Source: Roseiarcus sp963774195 (GTDB lineage Bacteria > Pseudomonadota > Alphaproteobacteria > Rhizobiales > Beijerinckiaceae). Taken from it: a stretch of 64,000 nucleotides of DNA. The notes beneath the pieces are model-generated. The model had not been told where the DNA came from. It did no database searches and saw only the letters and a program-made list of their open reading frames with translations. The position numbers and the translations under genes were made by a program. The stretch spans positions 558,001-622,000 of the forward strand of contig CAVZDY010000004.1 in NCBI GenBank assembly GCA_963774195.1, in the 5' to 3' direction. Position 1 is the first letter of the stretch, and the number at the start of each line of letters is the position of its first letter. Below, in pieces: positions 8,386 to 18,633 of the stretch.

Positions 8386-10630
8386 ATGCGTATCCAATCT
8401 CGCGCCGTTACGGCTGCGCTCGCCGTCGGCCTCGCCGGACTCACTGCCTCGCTGGACCGGGCCGCGCGCGCCGCGGAGCCGGCGGGGGCCGTCCAGTCAG
8501 CCCCCGCTCCGACCCTGAAACGCCTGCCGGCTGGGCGTGACGAGCTCGTCTTTCACGGCGAAAGCTCAACTCGGATCTGGCCCGTCTATCTCAGCCAGAC
8601 GGAGGCCTCCCACGCCGCCAGCTTGCAGCTCGCGCTGCTCAACGCCGTCGTCGTACTACCGGAGCGATCGGCGCTGACTGTAGTCATCAACGGACGCCCC
8701 TTCCCCGCTTTGCCCGTCCACTCGGCGGACAAGCCGACGATCCTGAGCGTCCGCATCCCGCCCGGCGTGCTGACCGCGGGCGTCAACAAGGTCCAGGTGA
8801 CCACCACGCTCGCCCATCGAGTTCGATTGCTCCGTCCCGGCGACTTATGAGCTCTGGGCGCAGCTCGACCCGGCGCGCACCGGCTTCGTGATCGATGGCG
8901 CGGTCGCGACGGTCCATTCGCTCGACGACCTCGCCGCGGAGCCGACCGCAGACGATGGAGCGACGCATATCCATCTGCGCATGGCCGATCCGCTGTCGCC
9001 GGACGCGGTGGCGCGCGCCAGCCGCCTGATCGACGCGCTCGTCCGGCGATCGCGGCTTCCTCGCCCGATCGTCGACATCGGCCCAGCGCCTGGCGAAGGA
9101 CCCGGTTTCGACGTCGTGCTGACCCCAGGCTCGCCCGCCGACGCCGGCCTGGAAAACGTGCGCGTCCTCGGGCGCAGCGACGGCGCCACGATCGCGCGCG
9201 ACGCCGACACCAAGCGGCTCGTGATCGTCATGTCCGGCGTCGACGAGACGCAGCTCGACTCGGCGATCGACGCGATCGACGGCGGCGGACCGAAATCGAG
9301 CGCGGCGAAGAGCGAGCGTGCGAGCGCCCCCGAGCGCGGTTTCCGCCGCAGCTTCGCCGACCTCGGCCTCGCCGCGGAGGGTTTTGCGGGACGCCGCTTC
9401 GCTGCGACGGCGCAGATCGACCTGCCCGCCGACTTCTTTCCCGTGAGCAGCGATAAGGCCCGCCTCGTCCTCGACGGCGGACATTCGAACGCGGTCGGCA
9501 AGGACAGCGTGCTGCGGTTCAGCGTCAACGGCGCGCTTGCTGCATCGTTGCCGCTCACGCCTGGGAAGGGCGAACGCTTCGAGCGGCGCGGCGTCGAACT
9601 CCCGCTGCGGCTGTTCCATCCCGGGCCGAACGAACTCGCGATCGAGGCGATCACCGCGTCGCCCCTCGACCAGCAATGCGATCTCAGCGCGCAATCGCGC
9701 GAGGCGCGGTTGACCTTGGCTTCGACCTCCGAACTCGACTTTCCCTCGTTCACCCGGCTCGCGACCGTGCCGCGCATTCCCTTGATGGCCGGCGCGGCGC
9801 CCGACCAGCGCTTGCAGCATCTCTATCTCGGCAGCCTCGATCGCGACACGGTGGGAGCTGCGCTGACGATTCTCGCCAACGCCGCCCCGGCGGCCAGCGG
9901 CGTCGAACCGCCGGTTCTTCATGCCGAACCGCCGGTCCAGGGCGACGTTCCGGGGCTCGTCGTCGCTCCCTTTGAGCAGATACCGGATACACTGTCTTCG
10001 CAACTGCGCGACGTGGCGGCGCCCGCTAGTCCGGCGGATGACGCCGCAGCCGCCGCCCCCGCTGGCGGCGAAGCGACCGCGGCGAGCGGCGCCGATGCGA
10101 CGGCGCGTGAGACCGGCATCGCCTCGCGGGTCCGCGAGGCGCTCGCACGCATCGGCCGTCTCGCCGATCGCGACTGGCTGTCGTTTGACGGCGACGACCA
10201 TGCGCCAATCTTGCCGCTGCCGGCCCGGTTCGTGCTGATCGGCGCGATCAACCCGAGCCCGACCACGCCGAAGGTCGGCGGCGTGCGGCTGCCGCAATTC
10301 GTCCAAGACGCCTCCCAATGGCTCGTCGCCACGGCGCCTGACGCGGAGACGCTCAACGCTGGCGTCGGCCATCTCGTCGCCAACGGTCAATGGAGCGGGC
10401 TCGCCGGTCAGGCGGCCGTCCTCGACCTCGACACCGGACATCTCCAGACGGCCGAGCCACGGCGCGTCGCCTATGTCGCGCCGCTCGGGGTCGGGCTCGC
10501 CAATGTCCGGCCGATCCTGGGCGGCATTCTCGCCGACAACATTCTGCTCAGCTTCGCAATCCTGATCGCGGTGATGGCGATCCTCGGCCTGTCGACCCAG
10601 GCGCTCGTTCGACGATTGGGCTCCCGGTGA
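8386..10630 (+). CDS. bcsB: Cellulose synthase regulatory subunit BcsB (frameshifted)
   Basis: Periplasmic, membrane-anchored partner of BcsA with carbohydrate-binding domains. The N-terminal part has a signal peptide (ending ARA-AEP); the C-terminus has one membrane helix (ILLSFAILIAVMAILGL). The frame breaks at 8821-8824: the read frame ends HRVRLLRPGDL-stop, whereas removing one base from GTTCG restores HRVDCSVPATYELW, the expected BcsB sequence, and joins the frame that continues to 10630. The net change is +1. The break is probably a sequence error; if real, BcsB is truncated at 154 residues and the operon would be inactive. The stop overlaps the bcsZ start (GTGA). Confidence 0.9.
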
Positions 10631-11766
10631 GCGCGCGGAGGCTCATCATGGCGGCTCTGACGGCGGCAAGCCTCCTGGCGGGCCGGGCCGACGCTGGCGA
10701 CGCCGTAGCCGCATGGCCGGGCGGACACTCGCTCAAGGCGGCTTCGGAAGCGGAGCGGGTCGAAACGCGGACGATCATCAGCGAGGTCTCGCGCGCCCGC
10801 TTCAAATCGGAATGGCGCGCGTATCGCGCCCGCTTCGTCGCCGCCGACGGGCGGGTGATCGACAACGGGAACGGCGGCGTCTCCCACAGCGAAGGCCAGG
10901 GCTATGGGCTCATCCTGGCGGCGTACGCCGACGACCGCGAAACCTTCGATCTGATATGGAGCTGGACTGAGAAGCGCCTCAAGGTCCGGACCGACGCGCT
11001 CTTCGCCTGGCGCTGGGATCCCGGGAAAGAGCAGGTCAGCGACAAGAACAACGCGACCGACGGCGACATTCTCATTGCCTGGGGGCTCGCCGAGGGCGCG
11101 CGGCGTTTCTCGCGCCCCGACTATCTCGCCGCCGCCAAGGCCGTCGCGCAAGCGATCGGCGCCGAGGCGATCCAGGCCTCGCCGCACGGCCCAGCGCTGC
11201 TGCCGGGCGCCGCGGGATTCACTGGCAAGGACCAGCCGGACGGGCCGATCGTCAACCTCTCCTATTGGGTCTATCCGGCCTTCCCGACGCTCAAGGAGCT
11301 CGCGCCCGAATACGATTGGGACGGCGTGCGGGCGAGCGGTCTGAAGCTGTTGAACGACAGCCGCTTCGGTCCGTCGCACCTGCCGGCCGATTGGCAATCC
11401 GTCGCCGGCGCGGCGACGGCGCCCGCCAAGAACTTTCCGCCGGAGTTCGGCTACAACGCGATCCGCATTCCCCTCTATCTCGCCTGGAGCGGCGACGAAA
11501 CGGCGCGCCACGCGCTGCGCCGCTTCGCCGGCCTCGGCCGCGGCGCCGGCGACCGCCTGGCGGTCATCGACGTCGCCTCGGGCGTCGCCGCCCAGCCGCT
11601 CGAGGGGGCGGGCTACCAACTCATCGTAGCGCTCGCCCGCTGCGCGACCTTCGGCCAGCCGGTCGAGGGCGAACTCCTTCGCACGCGCGACCCGCTCTAC
11701 TACCCCGAAACGCTTCGCTTGTTGTCGCTCACAGTCATTCAGCAGAGGTTTCCGCAATGCTTGTGA
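10627..11766 (+). CDS. bcsZ: Cellulose-operon endoglucanase BcsZ (GH8)
   Basis: Periplasmic glycoside hydrolase family 8 beta-1,4-glucanase that trims nascent cellulose and is needed for efficient synthesis in many bacteria. Start is GTG 10627 overlapping the bcsB stop; ATG 10648 is an alternative, also before the signal peptide (TAASLLAGRADAG). GH8 landmarks are VSHSEGQGYGLILA (catalytic acid Glu) and NNATDGDILIAWGL (conserved Asp), with YWVYPAF downstream. About 379 residues, normal for BcsZ. The stop overlaps the start of the next gene by 10 bases, so translation is probably coupled. Confidence 0.95.
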   Translation: MSARRLIMAALTAASLLAGRADAGDAVAAWPGGHSLKAASEAERVETRTIISEVSRARFKSEWRAYRARFVAADGRVIDNGNGGVSHSEGQGYGLILAAYADDRETFDLIWSWTEKRLKVRTDALFAWRWDPGKEQVSDKNNATDGDILIAWGLAEGARRFSRPDYLAAAKAVAQAIGAEAIQASPHGPALLPGAAGFTGKDQPDGPIVNLSYWVYPAFPTLKELAPEYDWDGVRASGLKLLNDSRFGPSHLPADWQSVAGAATAPAKNFPPEFGYNAIRIPLYLAWSGDETARHALRRFAGLGRGAGDRLAVIDVASGVAAQPLEGAGYQLIVALARCATFGQPVEGELLRTRDPLYYPETLRLLSLTVIQQRFPQCL

Positions 11767-13641
11767 AACGCCCTCTCATTCTGGCCGCGCTGAGCATCGC
11801 CGCCGTCTCCGCCGTCCACTCCCAGAACCTGAATGGCGGCGAGCCCGCCGCGCAGGCGCCCGCCTCGCTCTTCACGGACGCGGCGCCTGATAATCCCGCC
11901 AACAAGCAGCCCGCGAACGCGGTGAGCGACCTGCTGGCTTCCCTCAACGGGGCGAGCGGCGCGCGGCGTCCAGCGACCCCGGCGCCGTCCCTCCAGCCGT
12001 GGACGCTCGATCTGCCGACCCCGGCGGCCGCCTCCCCGGACGGGCGGCCGAGCGGCGGCGAGGCGTCGATCGACCTCAGCGCGCTGCGCTATTTCGCCGG
12101 CGAGAACAACCTCTCCAGGGTGGCGGCGGAAATCCGGCTGATCCGCGCCAAACGCCCTGACTGGGAGCCCCCGGCGGATTCTGCTTAGCGACTCCAAGGG
12201 CGTCGAACTCGAGGGCCCGCTGTGGGACCTGTTCGCCAAGCGCGACTACGAAGGGGTGCGCCAAGCGATGGCGCAGCTGCAACAAAGCCATCCCGATTAC
12301 CAGCCCTCGACCGACCTGCTGGGCAAGCTGACGCTGGCCGAAGCGGAGGAACGGCTGACGCGCGCGTCCGATGCGAGCCAGTGGGGCGAGGTGATCGAGA
12401 CCGCCGCCGGCGCCAAGATGCTGATGACCTGCGCCTATCTCGACGCCATGTGGCGCACCGCGGAGGCGCTGGTTCGCACCGACGACGAGGGGCGCGCCCT
12501 AGAGGCCTACCGCTACATCCTCGCCAATTGCGCCAAACCCGAGGAGCGGCTGGCGACCGTCCAGAAGGCGAGCCAGTTGATCAAGTCGCCGGAGGCGCTC
12601 GAAAGGCTGCTGCAAATGGGTCGCCGCCTGCCGAACGGCCGCTCCGAATTCGAGTCGGTCCGCTTCGACTTGCTCCGGCAGAAGATCGGCGAAGCGGCGG
12701 CGAACGCCACGGCCCCAGCGCCGAGCCCGACGGAGATCGACGCCCTCGCGGCGCAGGCGCGCAACACCGGCGCCCTCAGCGATCAGCAGCTCCTCGGCTG
12801 GTACGCCTATTCGCGCCAGGACTATGCGCAGGCCGAAAGCTGGTTCCGCCTCGGCCTGAAGCCGAATGCGCCAGATCCCAAGGCGGCCGAAGGGCTGGTC
12901 CTCGCCTTGCGCGCCGACGGCAAGCTGCCGGAGGCCCAGAAGCTCGCCGTCGCCTATGCGCCGCTCGGGCCGCTCAACCGCAAGATCATGACCGAAACGC
13001 TCACAGCGAGCCTCGACGACCCGAAAGCGGCGCCGCTCTCCGCCGACGACCTCGCCGCGCTCGTCAAGGCGATCGACGAGGCGCAATCGGCCGAGGGCGC
13101 GGCGAGCTACGGCTGGCGCCTCTACAAAGACAACGACTTCGCAGGCGCACAGGGCTGGTTCGCGAAATCGGCCGGCTGGCGAGACAACGAATCCGCCGCG
13201 GTCGGGCTCGTCGTTTGCGCCCGCCGCCAGAACGCGGCCGGCCAATACGCCCAGCTCGTCGCGAAATACCGCGCGACCTATCCCAAGATCGCCGATTTTG
13301 ACACGATGATGCGCGCGGCCGCCGCGCACGCGCCGCGCCACTACGCCCGCCGCTCGGGCGGCGGCGACGCCGGTTGGGACCACGGCGCCGACGCGATCGT
13401 GAAAGTCATGCAGACCGGCGACTACAAGCAGACGGTCGCGATGATCGACGCGCGCAAGCAGGCCGGGCGGCCGCAGCCGGGGGGCCTTCTCGTGGTCCAA
13501 GGATGGGCGCTGTACCACTACGGCGATTGGGAGGGGGCCAAGAAGGCGTTCGCGGAAGCGGCGGAAAAGGGCCACGCCCAAGAGGCCGACGACGGCCTCG
13601 CCACGATCCGCCACGCCGAGTTGCCGAAGCCGATGCCTTGA
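11757..13641 (+). CDS. TPR protein of the cellulose operon (frameshifted)
   Basis: Starts at ATG 11757 inside bcsZ with a signal peptide (ending AVHSQN), a Pro/Ala-rich linker, then helical TPR-like repeats to the end (about 627 residues). Frame breaks at 12179-12180: the read frame ends PPADSA-stop, while dropping one T gives PPADLLSDSKG and continues to 13641. It occupies the position of bcsC, but there is no C-terminal beta-barrel, so it cannot by itself be the outer-membrane exporter. I infer a periplasmic scaffold that binds BcsZ or an exporter encoded elsewhere. Confidence 0.75.
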
Positions 13642-13652
13642 GCGAATGACGC

Positions 13653-13682
13653 GCGGCCGGCCGGGTCAAGTTAGCCGGCCGC
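13653..13682. terminator. Bidirectional hairpin between convergent genes
   Basis: GCGGCCGGC (13653-13661) pairs perfectly with GCCGGCCGC (13674-13682) across a 12-base loop, between the end of the cellulose operon and the end of the convergent cyclase gene. No T-tract, so Rho-independent function is uncertain. Confidence 0.5.
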
Positions 13683-14870
13683 TCAGTTCGAGGCCTCCGC
13701 CTCGCATTGCTCGGCGGGAGCGAAGAGCTCAAAAGGCGCCGCGAATCCTTTCAGCGCATGGCGGCCAGTCGACCGGGTTCGGTCGCGGCCGAGATGCGTC
13801 GCGAATTCAGACGACATCAGCAGCGGCTGCGACGTCATCGAGCAGGCGGTCTCGATTCGGCTGAGGAGGTTGACGTCGCGTCCAATCACCGTGAAGTCCA
13901 ACCGCCCTTCGGAACCGATGTTTCCGTAGGCGACCTCGCCATGATGCAAGGCGACGCCCGCACGTAAGGGAGGGTAGCCGCAGGAGATGAACTCAATTCG
14001 GCGCAGCGTTTCCTGGGCGGCGCTATAGGCTGCCGCACAGCTTGCCGCTGGACCTTCGTCGCTGCCAAAGAAAGCCAGCACCGCGTCGCCCATGAACTTC
14101 AGCACTTCGCCTCCATTGGCCGTGACGGCCGGAATGACCTGATCAAAGTACCGGTTCAGTCGATCGAGCATTTCCGTCGGCGGAAGTTGATTGGAGAGAG
14201 CGGTAAAGTCTCGCAAGTCGCACATGAACAGCGCCGCCTGAAGAGTCTCGACGTCGCCGCGCCGGATCCGGCCATCGAGAACTCGCTGACCTGTCGCTCG
14301 CCCGACGTAAGTGTCGAGAAGCGTGGCCTCCACCCGCCGCAGGACTCTGACTTCGCAGGCGCAGCGGAGGGCCGGCGCGATGTCGCCCAACGCCATGATT
14401 GCCGTGGGCGAGAAACTCTGCGGCGATTGGGAAGCGAACAAGGCGACGGCCGGAGGGCCTCGGCCCATCACCAGCGGGGCCGCCACAAACGATTTTACCT
14501 GATGGTCCTTGTAGAGGTCGAACCATTCGAGAAGCGTCTCGCCATTGCTGCTGTGCTCGATGACCCATTCGCCGTCCTGCCTGACCCGATTCATCAGCGT
14601 GCTCAGCGAACTCGGAAGAGGTCCGGCAAGGGCTTCCCGATCGACGATTTCAATCGGCCGCCCCGGTGACCACATAAGGCTGCGAGCCAAGAATTGCGGG
14701 TGCAGCGTTCGAAGGTGGAAGCCCAGTCGGTCCACGGGGATTCCCAAGACGCGCAGTCGTTGCCCGAACTCGCTGATCATGTCCGTATCGTCGAGCCGCT
14801 GGCAATCGTCGCTGACCAGCCAACGAATCACGTCAACCACATCCGCCTTCTCAGGCGTTTCGCACTTCAT
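13683..14870 (-). CDS. Class III adenylate/guanylate cyclase with N-terminal sensor domain
   Basis: A 395-residue soluble protein. Residues about 1-190 form a GAF-like sensory region; residues about 215-385 are a class III cyclase catalytic domain with both metal-binding Asp (MCDLRDFTAL and KFMGDAVLAFF), the substrate-binding Lys before GD, and VIGRDVNLLSRIE with the transition-state Asn and Arg. All key residues are present, so it should make cAMP (or cGMP). An FNR/FixK-like box is centred about 58 bases upstream of the start, suggesting oxygen-responsive expression. It could supply cAMP to the Crp-family regulator at 32579. Confidence 0.88.
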   Translation of the reverse strand: MKCETPEKADVVDVIRWLVSDDCQRLDDTDMISEFGQRLRVLGIPVDRLGFHLRTLHPQFLARSLMWSPGRPIEIVDREALAGPLPSSLSTLMNRVRQDGEWVIEHSSNGETLLEWFDLYKDHQVKSFVAAPLVMGRGPPAVALFASQSPQSFSPTAIMALGDIAPALRCACEVRVLRRVEATLLDTYVGRATGQRVLDGRIRRGDVETLQAALFMCDLRDFTALSNQLPPTEMLDRLNRYFDQVIPAVTANGGEVLKFMGDAVLAFFGSDEGPAASCAAAYSAAQETLRRIEFISCGYPPLRAGVALHHGEVAYGNIGSEGRLDFTVIGRDVNLLSRIETACSMTSQPLLMSSEFATHLGRDRTRSTGRHALKGFAAPFELFAPAEQCEAEASN

Positions 14871-14921
14871 TCGGTTTCATCCTTGGCGGGGAATAGGCCA
14901 CGGCGGAATTTGAGAAGGTGG

Positions 14922-14935
14922 TTGACGCACGTCAA
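14922..14935. promoter_or_regulatory. FNR/FixK-type box TTGACGCACGTCAA upstream of cyclase
   Basis: Identical 14-mer to the box at 3759-3772, symmetric about its centre. It lies 52-65 bases upstream of the cyclase start on the minus strand, a position compatible with activation. The remaining gap up to 15226 shows no supported gene, only a short hydrophobic frame. Confidence 0.55.
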
Positions 14936-15226
14936 ATCGCCTGACTCCGCGCTACGCCAGCGTCACAGCCGCGGCCGCCGCCGCGCTTTAGGCTCTTGCC
15001 AAGGTCCAGCCAAGTATAGGATCTTTGCCGCGATCGCAAACAACTCGTCACCACAATCGCGTCAGCGCGTCGGCGAAGCACCACAAGTACATCAAGACGA
15101 TGTAGACGAAGCCGGGGCCAGCGGTGAGCGACAACAAGGCCTGACGAGGCCGCAGGAGCCATCCTCGTCGTCACGCTGCAAATCAAGCGCGGGGCGAAGG
15201 CGTAGTTGGGGTCAAAGGCGGCGACG

Positions 15227-16075
15227 TTAAAGGTGGTCGAGTCCGACGTCGAGGATTGGCGCGCTGTGGGTCAGCCATCCCACCGAGATCATGTCGACGC
15301 CAGTCGCGGCTATGGCGCGAGCCGACTGGGCGGTGATCCGCCCCGACGCCTCGGAAACCGCGCGGCCGTCGATGCGGTCGACCGCCCGCCGCAGGTCGTC
15401 GACGCCCATATTGTCGAGGAGCACGGCGTCGACACCTTCCGCCAGCGCCTCGTCGAGCTGGGCGAGCGTGTCCACTTCGACCTCGATCTTCACCATATGG
15501 CCGACGTTGGCGCGCGCGCGCCGGATCGCCGGGGCGATTCCGCCAGCGACTGCAACGTGATTGTCCTTGATCAGCACGGCGTCATCGAGCCCGAACCGAT
15601 GGTTCGAGCCTCCCCCTGCCCTGACCGCATATTTCTCGAGCGCCCGCATCATCGGCGTCGTCTTGCGGGTGCAGACGATGCGCGCCTTGGAGCCCGCGAC
15701 TGCGGAGACGAGCCCCGCGGTCGCCGTGGCGACGCCGCAGAGCCGGCAAAGGAAGTTCAGCGCGACGCGCTCGGCGCTCAGGAGGCCGCGCGCAGGGCCG
15801 GAAATCCGGGCGAGCGTCTCGCCGGGAGCGACGCGCGCGCCGTCCCGCTGAACGAATTCGAAGGCGAGGTTCGGCTCCATCAACTCGAAGGCGAGCTTCG
15901 CCACGTCGAGACCGGCGATGACGCCATGGTCTCTGGAAACGAGCGCCGCTGATGCAGAGGCGTCCGGCGGGACGACGGCGTCCGTCGTCAAGTCGCCGGC
16001 GAGGCCAAGGTCCTCAAGCAGCGCGGCGCGAACAAGCGGTTCGTAGATGATCTTGGCAAGGGGGATGGTCGACAT
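15227..16075 (-). CDS. nadC: Nicotinate-nucleotide pyrophosphorylase (carboxylating) NadC
   Basis: Converts quinolinate and PRPP to nicotinate mononucleotide, CO2 and pyrophosphate, the last dedicated step of de novo NAD synthesis. The 282-residue length is usual. Visible landmarks are the CTRKTTPMMRALEKYAVRAGGGSNHRFGL region (residues split here for reference: CTRKTTP, then KYAVRAGGG and HRFGL), LIKDNH, and VLLDNMG. It starts 3 bases after the nadB stop and is the last gene of nadABC. Confidence 0.97.
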   Translation of the reverse strand: MSTIPLAKIIYEPLVRAALLEDLGLAGDLTTDAVVPPDASASAALVSRDHGVIAGLDVAKLAFELMEPNLAFEFVQRDGARVAPGETLARISGPARGLLSAERVALNFLCRLCGVATATAGLVSAVAGSKARIVCTRKTTPMMRALEKYAVRAGGGSNHRFGLDDAVLIKDNHVAVAGGIAPAIRRARANVGHMVKIEVEVDTLAQLDEALAEGVDAVLLDNMGVDDLRRAVDRIDGRAVSEASGRITAQSARAIAATGVDMISVGWLTHSAPILDVGLDHL

Positions 16076-16078
16076 CGA

Positions 16079-17605
16079 TCAGGCGCTCCGGGCGAATGAG
16101 GTCATGGGCAACGCGCGCGCGAACGCGAGGGCGTCGGCGAACGTAAGCGACGAGCGGGTCGCCGCCGACGAACGGGCGGGGAAGTCGGTCCGGGCGTGGG
16201 CGCCGCGGCTTTCTTCCCGCTGGAGCGCGGCGACGCAGATCGCCAGCGCCACGGCGGCGGAGTCCGACGACGCGGCCAGCGGCAGAAGCTCGGAAATTCC
16301 GCGCCGCAACTCCTCTGCGTTCCTCTCCACGCCGGCGGCGCGAGAAAGGATCGAACGAACCTGCGAGGCGTCCTGAGACGGCGCCGAAGGGCTCAGCACG
16401 GGCGGGGCGGCGCGGCTCCCTGGCGTCGCGCCATCGACGTCCTCGGCGACCCATTTGGCGAAGACGGCGGCCTCCATGAGCGAATTGCTGGCAAGCCGGT
16501 TCGCTCCGTGCAGTCCTGTGCAGGCGACCTCGCCGCAGGCCCAGAGACCGGGAAGAGAAGTTCGTCCCGTCCCGTCGACCGCGACGCCGCCCATGTGGAA
16601 GTGCTCCGCCGCCTGGATCGGCACGAGGTCGCGCGAAGGGTCGATGCCGTGCCGGGCGCAAATCGCTGAGATCGCGGGAAAGCGTGCGGCGAAGCTCGGA
16701 CCGAGCGCGCGCCGCGCGTCGAGGAAAACGCGCCGCCCCGCCCTGGCCTGCCGCCAAACGGCGCGAGCCACGACGTCGCGCGGAGCGAGCTCCTGGCCGG
16801 GAACAGCCGCCATGAAACGCTCGCCCCTGTCGTCGAGGAGGACTGCGCCCTCCCCGCGGACGGCCTCGCTGACGAGGGGCGCCGGACGCGCCCCGACATC
16901 GAGCGCCGTCGGATGGAATTGTACGAACTCGAGGTCGGCGAGGCGCGCGCCGGCGCGGCCGGCGAGCGCCAGCCCCTGGCCGAAGCCGCCGAGCGGGTTG
17001 GTGCTGACGTCGTAGAGGCCGCCGACGCCGCCGGTCGCCAGGACGACGGCTTGGGTTGCGATGGCGAGGTCTCCGCCTGCGCCGCGCGCGGCGACGCCGC
17101 AAATCCTTCCATCATCGGCGATGAGACGCCGCCCCTCGACGCCCTCGAGAAACGCGATCGAAGGGGTCCGGCGCGCCGCCTCAACGAGCGCGCGCATCAG
17201 CTCGCGCCCGGTCCCGTCGCCTCCAGCGTGGATGATGCGGCGGCGCGAATGCGCGGCTTCCAGTCCGAGGTCGAAACGCCCGTCCGCAAGGCGGTCGAAC
17301 CGGACGCCGAGCGCGGCGAGCGCCTCGATCGCCGCCGGCGCCGCGGCCGAGAAGCGACGCGCAATCCGTTCGTCGCAGAGACCGTCGCCGGCCGCGAGCG
17401 TGTCGGCGGCGTGGAGATCGGCGCTGTCGTCCGCGCCGACCGCCGCGGCGAGGCCGCCCTGGGCCCAAGCCGTCGAAGCCTCGGCGCCGACAGGCGCCTT
17501 GGAGAGGACGAGGACGGGACGCGGCGCGAGGTGGAGCGCCGTCATTAGGCCGGCGATCCCGGCGCCGACGATGACGACGCGGCGATCGGTCAATGGGTCG
17601 GTCAC
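16079..17605 (-). CDS. nadB: L-aspartate oxidase NadB
   Basis: FAD-dependent enzyme oxidising L-aspartate to iminoaspartate, the first step of de novo NAD synthesis. The 508-residue protein has the FAD-binding VIVGAGIAGL at its N-terminus, the succinate dehydrogenase-like STAWAQGGLAAAV and HSRRRIIHAGGDGTG, and GLWACGEVACTGLHGANRLASNS. The frame is open to 17905, but the GTG at 17605, overlapping the nadA stop as GTGA, places the Rossmann motif correctly and indicates coupled translation. Confidence 0.95.
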   Translation of the reverse strand: MTDPLTDRRVVIVGAGIAGLMTALHLAPRPVLVLSKAPVGAEASTAWAQGGLAAAVGADDSADLHAADTLAAGDGLCDERIARRFSAAAPAAIEALAALGVRFDRLADGRFDLGLEAAHSRRRIIHAGGDGTGRELMRALVEAARRTPSIAFLEGVEGRRLIADDGRICGVAARGAGGDLAIATQAVVLATGGVGGLYDVSTNPLGGFGQGLALAGRAGARLADLEFVQFHPTALDVGARPAPLVSEAVRGEGAVLLDDRGERFMAAVPGQELAPRDVVARAVWRQARAGRRVFLDARRALGPSFAARFPAISAICARHGIDPSRDLVPIQAAEHFHMGGVAVDGTGRTSLPGLWACGEVACTGLHGANRLASNSLMEAAVFAKWVAEDVDGATPGSRAAPPVLSPSAPSQDASQVRSILSRAAGVERNAEELRRGISELLPLAASSDSAAVALAICVAALQREESRGAHARTDFPARSSAATRSSLTFADALAFARALPMTSFARSA

Positions 17606-18576
17606 AGCGCCACCATCCGCGCGATCGAGCGTCGCGCCCGTTCGGCCAGCTCCGGGTCGATCTCGATCGCGGTCGTCATCGTCTCGAGGGCGCGGCGGAT
17701 CGCCGGCAGCGTGATGCGCTTCATGTGCGGACAGAGGTTGCAGGGCCGCAGGAATTCGACGTCGGGATGATCGACGGCGATGTTGTCGCTCATGGCGCAT
17801 TCGGTCAGCAAAACCGCCCGGCGCGGGCGCCGCTTGGCGATGTAGGCGCTCATCTGGGTCGTCGATCCCGAGAAGTCGGCCGCTGCGACGACGTCCCGCG
17901 GGCACTCTGGATGGGCCAGCACGACGGCGTCGGGATGCGCCTCGCGCAGCTCACGCACGTCTTCCGGTCCGAACTTCTCGTGCACCTCGCATGCGCCGTC
18001 CCAGGTGATGATCTCGACATCGGTCGTTGCGGCGACGTTCGCGGCGAGGAACTTGTCGGGGACGAGGATGACGCGCGGCGACCCCATCGACTCGACGACC
18101 TGCTTCGCATTGGCTGACGTGCAGCAGATGTCGACCTCCGCCTTCACTGCGGCGGTGGTGTTGACGTAGGCGACGATCGGAACGCCGGGATGGCGGCGGC
18201 GGAGTTCGCGCACGTCAGCGGCGGTGATCGAGGCCGCAAGCGAGCAGCCGGCCCGCAGGTCAGGCATCAGCACGACCTTTTCAGGGTTCATGATCTTGGC
18301 CGTCTCGGCCATGAAGCTGACGCCCGCCATCACGATCACGCTGGCGTCGATCTTCGCCGCTTCCTTCGCGAGCGCGAGGCTGTCGCCGACGACGTCGGCG
18401 ACGCAATGGTAAATCTCCGGCGTCATGTAGTTGTGAGCGAGGATGACGGCGTCGTGGTCTCGCTTGAGGCGGAGGATGGCCTCGATGTCGGGCGCGAACA
18501 CCGGCCACTCGATCGCCGGAACGACGCGACGGACTCGCTCATAGAGGCCTGCGGAATCGAACGCTCGATCGGTCAT
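17602..18576 (-). CDS. nadA: Quinolinate synthase NadA
   Basis: A [4Fe-4S] enzyme condensing iminoaspartate with dihydroxyacetone phosphate to quinolinate. The 324-residue protein contains the expected Cys-bearing motifs PDLRAGCSLA, DICCTSANA and FLRPCNLCPHMKRI, plus AHNYM near the N-terminus. It is the first nad gene; two palindromes (18580-18600 and 18612-18626) precede its start, the nearer one overlapping where the ribosome binding site should be, as expected for repression by NrtR encoded just upstream. Confidence 0.97.
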   Translation of the reverse strand: MTDRAFDSAGLYERVRRVVPAIEWPVFAPDIEAILRLKRDHDAVILAHNYMTPEIYHCVADVVGDSLALAKEAAKIDASVIVMAGVSFMAETAKIMNPEKVVLMPDLRAGCSLAASITAADVRELRRRHPGVPIVAYVNTTAAVKAEVDICCTSANAKQVVESMGSPRVILVPDKFLAANVAATTDVEIITWDGACEVHEKFGPEDVRELREAHPDAVVLAHPECPRDVVAAADFSGSTTQMSAYIAKRRPRRAVLLTECAMSDNIAVDHPDVEFLRPCNLCPHMKRITLPAIRRALETMTTAIEIDPELAERARRSIARMVAL

Positions 18577-18579
18577 GGA

Positions 18580-18600
18580 TTATTCTCATATTGAGTATTA
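18580..18600. promoter_or_regulatory. Candidate NrtR operator 1 upstream of nadA
   Basis: An imperfect inverted repeat: TTATTCTCA, spacer TAT, TGAGTATTA (two mismatches in nine pairs). It lies 4-24 bases before the nadA ATG, so a bound protein would block ribosome access or promoter clearance. Confidence 0.55.
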
Positions 18601-18611
18601 CTGGCTTATTC

Positions 18612-18626
18612 TTATTCTGAGAATAA
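18612..18626. promoter_or_regulatory. Candidate NrtR operator 2 upstream of nadA
   Basis: TTATTCTGAGAATAA is a perfect 15-bp palindrome 36-50 bases before nadA, sharing TTATTCT with operator 1. The region is strikingly AT-rich in a GC-rich genome and probably includes the promoter. NrtR sites in other bacteria are also AT-rich palindromes. Confidence 0.6.
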
Positions 18627-18633
18627 GGCGACG

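Noticed and set aside
14932..15186. Minus-strand frame of 84 codons, and an overlapping hydrophobic frame
   Set aside because: No ribosome binding site and no recognisable family; a decayed membrane-protein tail is possible but cannot be supported.
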